DNA from: an uncultured Bacteroidales bacterium
Lineage (GTDB): Bacteria; Bacteroidota; Bacteroidia; Bacteroidales; Bacteroidaceae
Length of the DNA: 64,000 bases
Direction of reading: 5' to 3'
NCBI GenBank assembly: GCA_902802815.1
Contig: CADCNQ010000002.1
Location: 1 to 64,000 of the forward strand
This document shows positions 57,694 through 64,000 of this stretch, in pieces. Every line of letters begins with the position of its first letter. Within the stretch, counting starts at the first letter, position 1. The translations under genes and the position numbers were made by a program. The notes below the pieces were generated by a model. The model did no database searches. It saw nothing but the letters and a program-made list of their open reading frames with translations, and had not been told where the DNA came from.

Positions 57694-60660
57694 ATGACAC
57701 ACACGGGCAAGCTAACACTACGCGACACCGCATTCGTTGACTTAATGCAGAAACGCATTTTCAACGTGCTCATAGTGGCAAATCCCTATGACGCATTTAT
57801 GCTAGAAGATGACGGACGCGTGGACGAAAAGATATTCTCGGAATACACAAAACTGGGGCTGCGCTTCCCGCCACGATTCCTGCAGGTGGCATCACGGGAA
57901 GAGGCAGAACAGACCATTGCACGCGTCGGTGTGAATCTTATAATATGTATGCCAGGCACAGACGGAAGCAGCATATTCGACATTGCCCGAAATATCAAGA
58001 CCGACCACCCCACTATACCGATTGTGGTGCTGACACCATTCTCGCACGGTATCACAAGCCGAATGCAGAACGAGGACCTCACGCCCTTCGAATACGTATT
58101 CTGCTGGTTGGGAAACACAGAACTGCTGCTATCCATCATCAAGCTGATAGAGGACCGCATGAATCTCGAAAACGACACGAGAGCCGGAGTGCAGATGATA
58201 CTCCTTGTGGAGGATTCCATCCGCTTCTACTCCAGCCTGTTGCCGATGCTCTATAAGTTTGTGCTCCAGCAGTCGCTGGCATTCGCCACAGAAGCACTCA
58301 ACACAAGCCTTGAAACACTTCGCATGAGAGGACGTCCGAAGATTGTGCTGGCGCGAACATACAAGGAGGCGTGGGAGCTCTATACAAAATACGGCGACAA
58401 CCTGCTCGGAGTGATATCCGACTGCCGCTTCCCCATGGAAAGATGGTATCCATCGGCAATGGACACAAGAGCTGAAACACTCAATCCGGAAGCTGGACTT
58501 CAGCTGCTGCAGGCCATACACGAGACAAGCCCCTACACGCCGCTCATCATGGATTCCGCCGATACCGACAAAATGGAGGCGGCACACAACATCGGAGCGC
58601 ACTTCATTGATAAGAACTCCAAGGCGATGGAACACGAGTTGCGCAAACATATGAGGCGCTTCTTCGGTTTCGGCGATTTCGTGTTCAAAGACCCGCAGAC
58701 GATGCAGGAGGTGGCTCGAATACACAACCTTAAAGAACTGCAAGACAGCATCATGACGCTTCCTGCTGATTCTTTACTTTATCACATCTCGCACAACAAT
58801 GTGTCAAGGTGGCTGGCCTCAAGAGCCATCTTCCCCGTAGCAGAATTTCTTAAGGGAATCACGTGGGAAAGGCTGCAGGATGTGGATGCACACCGACAGA
58901 TTATCTTCGATGCAATTGTGGCCTACAGGCGCATGAAAAATCGCGGTGTGGTAGCAGTATATCAGAGAGACCGTTTCGACCAATACTCCAACTTCGCACG
59001 TATCGGTGAAGGAAGTCTTGGCGGCAAGGGACGTGGTCTCGCTTTTCTCGACCGTCTGCTGAAGGACAAACGCTCTGATTTCCTCATGATACCCAAGACG
59101 CTCGTACTCTGCACGGACATCTTCGACGAATTCATGGAGAACAACGACCTTTACGGTATCGCTCTCTCTGATCGCAGCGACGAGGAAATACTTCAGGCCT
59201 TCCTGGAAGCAAAACTACCCGAGCACCTGCTGGGCGACCTCGAAGCCTTTCAGGACGTTGTTGGCGGCCCGCTCGCCGTGCGTTCGTCATCACTTCTGGA
59301 AGATGCCCACTACCAACCCTTTGCCGGAATCTATTCCACATACATGGTAAGTTACGACAAGGAGAACAACCCTGAAAGTTCCACCTCCAACCTGCGACGT
59401 CTGGCACAAGCTATAAAAGGCGTATATGCGTCCGTCTACTACAGAGGAAGCAAAGACTATATGACAGCTACGTCAAACGTCATCGACCAGGAAAAGATGG
59501 CTGTAATACTGCAGGAAGTTGTAGGTGAAGAGCACGGCGACCGCTTCTATCCCACGATATCGGGTGTGGCACGCAGTATCAACTACTATCCCATCGGTGA
59601 CGAGCGTGCCGAAGAAGGCATCGTCTCTCTGGCAATGGGATTGGGCAAGCATATTGTGGACGGAGGCACAACGCTACGCGTTTGCCCGGCACATCCCGAC
59701 CAGGTGCTGCAGATGTCGGAGATGGAGATTGCGTTGCGCGACACACAGACATCATTCCTCGCGCTGAGCACAAAAAAAACGGAGGCAAATATGAGTGTGG
59801 ACGACGGATTCAACCTCATACGAGTACCCGTGAGAGAAGCAGAGGGCGACGGAACGCTGCAATGGATCTGCTCCACATTCGATCCGATGGATCAGCGTAT
59901 ATACGACAGCTATTACGAAGGACGCAACCGCAAAATAATATCTTTTGCAGGTGTCTTGCAGAACAATGTGTTCCCCCTACCCGAACTTCTGCGCGAAGTG
60001 CTCGACATGGGACAGAATGCCATGCGCCGTCCTGTCGAGATTGAGTTTGCTGTGAATTTGCACGAAGACAAAACGGGCGAATTCTACCTCCTGCAGATAC
60101 GTCCGATGGTGGACAACCGTTTCCAGTTGGACGAAAATCTGTGCGAGGTGCCTGACGACGTATGTCTCCTGCGCTCACACAACGCAATCGGATACGGTGT
60201 GTGGAATGACATACAGGATGTTGTCTACGTTCCCACAAAAAACTTCTCTCCTGCCAAGAATACGCAGATTGCCGAAGAAGTGGACAAAATAAACCGCAAA
60301 CTGCTGGAGGAAGGCAGAAAATGCCTGCTTATAGGTCCTGGACGCTGGGGCACTTCTGATCCATGGTTGGGTATCCCTGTGAAATGGCCGCATATTTCTT
60401 CTGCACAGGTAATCGTAGAAGCCGGCATGGACAGTTTCCATGTGGATCCCTCACAAGGCACACACTTCTTCCAGAATCTCACATCACTGGGTGTCGGGTA
60501 TCTCACCATAAACGCCTTCTCCGGAGACGGTCTCTGGCGTGAGGAACTGTTGGACGACATGCCGGCAGAGATGGAAACTGAACACGTGCGCCTGATACAC
60601 CTTCAGCAACCGCTCACCATCAAGATTGACGGACAAAAGAAGGAGGCGATTGTAGTTTAG
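57694..60660 (+). CDS. Receiver-like protein with PEP synthase/PPDK N-terminal ATP-binding domain, 988 aa
   Basis: Residues 22-160 form a receiver-like domain (VLIVANPYDAFMLEDD...LIICMPGTDG...PIVVLTPF). A second receiver follows at about 167-320 (ILLVEDSIRFYSS, SDCRF with the possible phospho-Asp near 241, Lys in HFIDKNSK). After a linker, the ATP-grasp region has GSLGGKGRGLAFLDRLL (about 439), PLAVRSSSLLEDAHYQPFAGIYSTY (about 528) and YLLQIRPM (about 800). There is no phospho-His swivel domain and no PEP TIM barrel, so it cannot perform the full PEP synthase reaction. The C-terminal 180 residues (LLIGPGRWGTSDPWLG) are uncharacterised. Known in Bacteroidetes only as a PEP/pyruvate-binding protein. 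Confidence 0.85.
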   Translation: MTHTGKLTLRDTAFVDLMQKRIFNVLIVANPYDAFMLEDDGRVDEKIFSEYTKLGLRFPPRFLQVASREEAEQTIARVGVNLIICMPGTDGSSIFDIARNIKTDHPTIPIVVLTPFSHGITSRMQNEDLTPFEYVFCWLGNTELLLSIIKLIEDRMNLENDTRAGVQMILLVEDSIRFYSSLLPMLYKFVLQQSLAFATEALNTSLETLRMRGRPKIVLARTYKEAWELYTKYGDNLLGVISDCRFPMERWYPSAMDTRAETLNPEAGLQLLQAIHETSPYTPLIMDSADTDKMEAAHNIGAHFIDKNSKAMEHELRKHMRRFFGFGDFVFKDPQTMQEVARIHNLKELQDSIMTLPADSLLYHISHNNVSRWLASRAIFPVAEFLKGITWERLQDVDAHRQIIFDAIVAYRRMKNRGVVAVYQRDRFDQYSNFARIGEGSLGGKGRGLAFLDRLLKDKRSDFLMIPKTLVLCTDIFDEFMENNDLYGIALSDRSDEEILQAFLEAKLPEHLLGDLEAFQDVVGGPLAVRSSSLLEDAHYQPFAGIYSTYMVSYDKENNPESSTSNLRRLAQAIKGVYASVYYRGSKDYMTATSNVIDQEKMAVILQEVVGEEHGDRFYPTISGVARSINYYPIGDERAEEGIVSLAMGLGKHIVDGGTTLRVCPAHPDQVLQMSEMEIALRDTQTSFLALSTKKTEANMSVDDGFNLIRVPVREAEGDGTLQWICSTFDPMDQRIYDSYYEGRNRKIISFAGVLQNNVFPLPELLREVLDMGQNAMRRPVEIEFAVNLHEDKTGEFYLLQIRPMVDNRFQLDENLCEVPDDVCLLRSHNAIGYGVWNDIQDVVYVPTKNFSPAKNTQIAEEVDKINRKLLEEGRKCLLIGPGRWGTSDPWLGIPVKWPHISSAQVIVEAGMDSFHVDPSQGTHFFQNLTSLGVGYLTINAFSGDGLWREELLDDMPAEMETEHVRLIHLQQPLTIKIDGQKKEAIVV

Positions 60661-60675
60661 AGTTTAGAGTTAAAA
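60655..60675 (+). repeat. Heptamer repeat, 3 units, overlapping a stop codon
   Basis: gtttaga, gtttaga, gttaaaa. The first unit includes the TAG stop of the preceding gene, so the repeat reaches into coding sequence by 3 bases. Confidence 0.75.
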
Positions 60676-60688
60676 AGATAATTTAAGT

Positions 60689-61864
60689 ATGTTGAACAAA
60701 AAAATCACTCTTTTGGCATTGTGTGCATTCACGATGCAGAATCTGTTTGCTCTCAACAACGGGAGTGCTACAGACGAAAACACCTTCACACCCGCTGAAG
60801 AAACGTCCTATCATCAGGATCCGCAGTCGAAAAGTATGAAGGAAGTGCTCAACCCCGTAATGGAAAAAGCGCCCGACTGGACCAAAGATGTGGCCGACCG
60901 TATCAAGTTGCACGGCTACGCGCAAGGGGCTTACATCTACAACAACGCCAATGGCGAAAACAGCAACAGCTTCAACATGAAGCGCGTCATCTTTTGGGTG
61001 GATGCCCGCATCACACAGCGCTGGTCGTTTTCCTTCATGCACGACTTCATGTCCGTAGTGCAGGAATACTACACCGATTTCAGCTTCTTCAAAAACAAGA
61101 AATATCTGACGGTGCGCTTCGGACAGTTCAAGCACGCCAGCACCTACGAGAACCCCCTTTCTCCCACCGGGCTGGAAACCATTGACGTCTACTCCGAAGG
61201 CGTTGTCTATCTGGCAGGATGCGGCAGCGACCGCATGTTCGGCACATCCTACGGCCGTGAGATGGGCCTGGCACTCTACGGCGAAGCAGCTAAGGGCAAG
61301 TTTGCATACAACTTCCAGGTGCTCAACGGATGCATCATCAACAAATTCGACAACAACAACCAAAAGGATATGGTCCTGCGACTGGAATACCGCCCGGTGA
61401 AGGGTCTCAATATTGTGGCCACCGGTCGTGTTGGACGCGGTCAGAATATGCTCAACTTTGAATCACCTATAACCGGTATCGGTGCTGGCGAGCGCTATGT
61501 GCGCAACCGCTATTCTTTCGGCGGTGCTTACGATTGCAAATGGATTCGCCTTCACGGCGAATATCTGGAGGGTAAGGACGGCCCTACTATCTCTCGCGGC
61601 GGCTATCTCACAGGCAGTGTCCCCCTGGGTCTGAAGGGTTTTGAGAGCGTCTTCTCTTACGACTACTTCAACTACAACGTTTCAAGGGGCTACGATCAGC
61701 ACAAAGCCGTTGTCGGATTGCAGTATTGGTTCTTCAAAAAGTGCCGTGTGCAGGCGCAGTATATTTACAAGTCGGCCGTTGTCAACGGTGGCTTAACCGG
61801 ATGCGAATACGTGCATGGAAACAATCATGGCGTACAGGTACAGTTGCAGGTTCGCTTCAACTAA
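60689..61864 (+). CDS. Porin, phosphate-selective OprO/OprP type
   Basis: A 391-aa outer-membrane beta-barrel with signal peptide (about 1-21, ending LFAL). Recognisable features of the O/P porin family are RIKLHGYAQGAYIYN, WSFSFMHDFM, LTVRFGQFKHASTYENPLSPTGLETID, DRMFGTSYGREMGLALYG and the final strand QVQLQVRFN ending in Phe-Asn. It is a general or anion-selective pore. It lies 28 bp after the receiver/PEP-like gene and 17 bp before the symporter gene, so porin and symporter may form an uptake pair across both membranes. Confidence 0.85.
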   Translation: MLNKKITLLALCAFTMQNLFALNNGSATDENTFTPAEETSYHQDPQSKSMKEVLNPVMEKAPDWTKDVADRIKLHGYAQGAYIYNNANGENSNSFNMKRVIFWVDARITQRWSFSFMHDFMSVVQEYYTDFSFFKNKKYLTVRFGQFKHASTYENPLSPTGLETIDVYSEGVVYLAGCGSDRMFGTSYGREMGLALYGEAAKGKFAYNFQVLNGCIINKFDNNNQKDMVLRLEYRPVKGLNIVATGRVGRGQNMLNFESPITGIGAGERYVRNRYSFGGAYDCKWIRLHGEYLEGKDGPTISRGGYLTGSVPLGLKGFESVFSYDYFNYNVSRGYDQHKAVVGLQYWFFKKCRVQAQYIYKSAVVNGGLTGCEYVHGNNHGVQVQLQVRFN

Positions 61865-61881
61865 AACAATCTCTATAAATT

Positions 61882-63408
61882 ATGCTAATAAAAATAAGCC
61901 TCACCATCATATTTCTGATGGTAATGATTGGAGTGGGTTTATACTCACGTAAACAAGCAAGCAGTGTAGACGGTTTCGTACTTGGCGGTCGCAATGTCGG
62001 CGGTTGGCTTACAGCCTTTGCATACGGCACCAGTTATTTCTCCGCAGTCGTATTCGTCGGCTATGCAGGACAATTCGGATGGAAGTACGGCATGAGTGCG
62101 TCGTGGATTGGAATCGGAAATGCCATTATCGGTTCGTTGCTTGCGTGGCTCGTGCTGGGTAAACACACAAGAAAGATGACGCAACAGTTGCAGTCGCGCA
62201 CGATGCCCGATTTCTTCGGTTCACGCTACAACGACGAAGGATTGCGGGTGGTAGCATCTATCATTGCTTTTGTCTTCCTGATTCCATACACGGCAGGTGT
62301 GTATATGGGTATTTCAAAACTCTTTGAGATGGGTTTCAATATTCCATATTCCTACTGTGCCGTCACAATGGCCGTTCTTACTGCCATATATGTCATACTC
62401 GGTGGATATAAGGCTACTGCCATCAACGATTTCATTCAGGGCCTCATCATGCTCTTCGGTATTGTAACTGTTATAGCCGTAGTGCTCAACAGCCAGGGAG
62501 GTCTGCATGCAGCCTATGAAAGTATGCTTGCACAGGTGCCTAATACCGACGACCTCACTCAGCGCGGTGCGGATTTATACAAGAACTTCAAGCCCGGCGA
62601 CTTTGCTTCGTGGTTCGGTCCTAATCCCATGAGTCTTCTCGGTGTGGTCATTCTCACTTCGCTGGGCACGTGGGGGTTGCCGCAGATGGTGGGTAAATTC
62701 TATTCCATCACAGATGAGAGCGCAATACGCAGAGGTACTATCATCTCCACAGTCTTCGCTCTCGTAGTGGCAGGCGGATGCTATTTTCTCGGCGGTTTCG
62801 GACGCCTATTCATGAAGACAGCATTCAATGCGGAGACAGGCAAGTTTGCTTACGACAATATCGTACCCACAATGCTTGAAACGCTTCCCGACATTCTTAT
62901 CGCACTTGTAGTCCTGCTCGTACTCTCTGCCTCTATGTCAACATTGGCAGGTCTGGTACTGACATCTTCATCCACCATGACACTCGACCTTATCTATCGC
63001 GACAAGAAAGCCAACGACAAGGAAGTACGTGAGGGAGAAATCGATGACACGGTACACGGAAACATCGAAAAGCGCAAGGTTGTGGTGATGCGTGTACTCA
63101 TCATCTTCTTCATCGTCATCTCCGTGATGATCGCCATGAACCCGCCACAATTCATTGCCCAGCTTATGGGCATCTCATGGGGAGCACTGGCCGGAGCATT
63201 TCTGGCTCCCTTCATGCTCGGACTGTATTGGAAAGGTGTCACACGACAGGCTGTATGGGCCTGCTTCATATGGGGTGTCGGTATCACCGTGATAAACATG
63301 ATGACGGGAAATGCTCTAATGAATCCCATCGACTGCGGAGCTGTCGCAATGCTGGGCGGCTTCCCCGTTGTATGGATTGTCAGCCTGCTGACTCCTACTC
63401 GACAGTAA
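61882..63408 (+). CDS. Sodium:solute symporter (SSS family)
   Basis: A 508-aa inner-membrane protein with about 13 helices. SSS features: helix 1-2 region with DGFVLGGRNVGGWLTAFAYGTSYFSAVVFVGYAG, helix 5-6 with YVILGGYKATAINDFIQG (sodium-binding GGxxAxxxTD-like region) and SASMSTLAGLVLTSSSTMTLDL. The substrate (sugar, proline, pantothenate or other) is not set by sequence. It converges on glmS with a 14-bp overlap. Confidence 0.92.
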   Translation: MLIKISLTIIFLMVMIGVGLYSRKQASSVDGFVLGGRNVGGWLTAFAYGTSYFSAVVFVGYAGQFGWKYGMSASWIGIGNAIIGSLLAWLVLGKHTRKMTQQLQSRTMPDFFGSRYNDEGLRVVASIIAFVFLIPYTAGVYMGISKLFEMGFNIPYSYCAVTMAVLTAIYVILGGYKATAINDFIQGLIMLFGIVTVIAVVLNSQGGLHAAYESMLAQVPNTDDLTQRGADLYKNFKPGDFASWFGPNPMSLLGVVILTSLGTWGLPQMVGKFYSITDESAIRRGTIISTVFALVVAGGCYFLGGFGRLFMKTAFNAETGKFAYDNIVPTMLETLPDILIALVVLLVLSASMSTLAGLVLTSSSTMTLDLIYRDKKANDKEVREGEIDDTVHGNIEKRKVVVMRVLIIFFIVISVMIAMNPPQFIAQLMGISWGALAGAFLAPFMLGLYWKGVTRQAVWACFIWGVGITVINMMTGNALMNPIDCGAVAMLGGFPVVWIVSLLTPTRQ

Positions 63409-64000
63409 CGCTCTTCGCAAGGTTACGGGGCTGATCCACATTCAGCCCTTTGGCCACAGCGACATGATACGACAGCAATTGAAGAGGTATCACAGATAAT
63501 AGAGGCACCAGCCATCCTATTGTCTGTGGTACTTCTATTATATCCTCTACCATATTCTTCACCTGTTCGTCTCCTTCCGTCACCACAGCATATATATGTC
63601 CGCCACGGGAATATATCTCCTGCATATTTGAAACAATCTTCTCGTAGAGAGCGTGGTGAGTTGCAATAAAGACAACAGGCATCTGCTCATCAACAAGTGC
63701 AATAGGTCCGTGTTTCATTTCTGCTGCGGGATATCCTTCTGCATGAATGTATGATATCTCCTTCAGTTTCAGAGCTCCCTCAAGAGCTACGGGAAAATTC
63801 CATCCGCGTCCGAGATACAGGCAGTTAGATGCTTTGGCAAAACGCTGGGCAATAGCCTTTATCTTATCATTCTGCTCCAACACTTTCTTCATCTTGTCAG
63901 GTATCAGGAGCAGTTCGTTTATCATATCATCATATTCCTTCTGTGTCACGGTGCCCTTTGCCATTCCTAAAGCCAAAGCCAGCATGGCAAGTACGGTAAC
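63395..64000 (-). CDS. glmS: Glutamine-fructose-6-phosphate aminotransferase, C-terminal part (partial)
   Basis: The frame is open to the window edge; 201 residues up to the stop are visible. They form the last sugar isomerase (SIS) domain: YLGRGWNFPVALEGALKLKEISYIHAEGYPAAEMKHGPIALVDEQMPVVFIA, then the terminal QLLSYHVAVAKGLNVDQPRNLAKSVTVE that carries the catalytic loop in all GlmS proteins. It makes glucosamine-6-phosphate for cell wall and LPS. The 5' part lies outside. Confidence 0.96.
   Translation of the reverse strand, partial: VTVLAMLALALGMAKGTVTQKEYDDMINELLLIPDKMKKVLEQNDKIKAIAQRFAKASNCLYLGRGWNFPVALEGALKLKEISYIHAEGYPAAEMKHGPIALVDEQMPVVFIATHHALYEKIVSNMQEIYSRGGHIYAVVTEGDEQVKNMVEDIIEVPQTIGWLVPLLSVIPLQLLSYHVAVAKGLNVDQPRNLAKSVTVE

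Noticed and set aside
61945..63408. Assignment of the symporter as a specific sugar or proline transporter
   Set aside because: SSS substrates cannot be told from these motifs, and the neighbours (porin, glmS) do not settle it.

Overview
The window is bacterial chromosomal DNA from a Bacteroidales organism, most likely a member of the Prevotellaceae. The main evidence is the promoter signature: about two dozen genes are preceded by the Bacteroidetes -7 box TAnnTTTG (for example tatctttg, tacctttg, tacatttg) and lack recognisable sigma70-type boxes. Family content agrees: BACON-domain and FISUMP-type lipoproteins, DUF4468, the Bacteroidetes putative porin family, a type IX secretion-like C-terminal tail, a PL10 pectate lyase, reverse rubrerythrin and the ilvD-ilvB-ilvN-thioesterase-ilvC order. 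The genus is not certain from sequence alone.

Layout. 1-1400: end of an InlB-repeat-like protein, a small membrane protein, a ParE-type toxin-antitoxin pair and a large heptamer repeat. 1417-4200: a secreted lipoprotein, a wrecked glutathione peroxidase and tRNA-Arg. 4317-16779: one continuous plus-strand block with ribE, a TolC-MacA-MacB tripartite exporter, DUF4468 protein, large putative porin, Gfo/Idh oxidoreductase, DUF1573 and DUF2264 proteins and a double ABC ATPase. 16776-23566: omega-amidase and the branched-chain amino acid operon on the minus strand. 23810-26930: alcohol dehydrogenase, rubrerythrin, tRNA-Gly, a gltS fragment and a gene-poor 0.7 kb stretch rich in inverted repeats. 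26930-33204: BACON lipoprotein, tRNA-Pro, helix-hairpin-helix protein and mfd. 33300-41083: polyprenyl-phosphate glycosyltransferase, pyrC, pectate lyase, trmD, a zeta-toxin-like kinase with a 51-residue partner, pyrD-pyrK, purU and yccF. 41094-49662: CotH-like protein, truncated secreted protein, rarA-purT-thiD, glnS and a TPR protein. 49654-56580: a seven-gene minus-strand operon (iorA-iorB-paaK-aminotransferase-paaK-ACT-thioesterase) that fits anaerobic interconversion of aryl acetates and aromatic amino acids. 56682-64000: queuosine precursor transporter, an unusual receiver/PEP-synthase-like protein, porin, sodium:solute symporter and the 3' part of glmS.

The most unusual signals are: (i) a family of intergenic tandem repeats at nine or more sites, all with a 7-bp period and related units; (ii) a 531-bp gene-less segment bounded by perfect 25-bp inverted repeats, with a shared gtagac-rich repeat nested inside it that also occurs near position 1262 and as a fragment at the end of the glutathione peroxidase remnant; (iii) an IorA that lacks the usual C-terminal ferredoxin clusters; (iv) a receiver-domain protein carrying only the ATP-grasp half of PEP synthase; (v) several genes whose -7 box lies so close to the start codon that the mRNA should be leaderless or nearly so.
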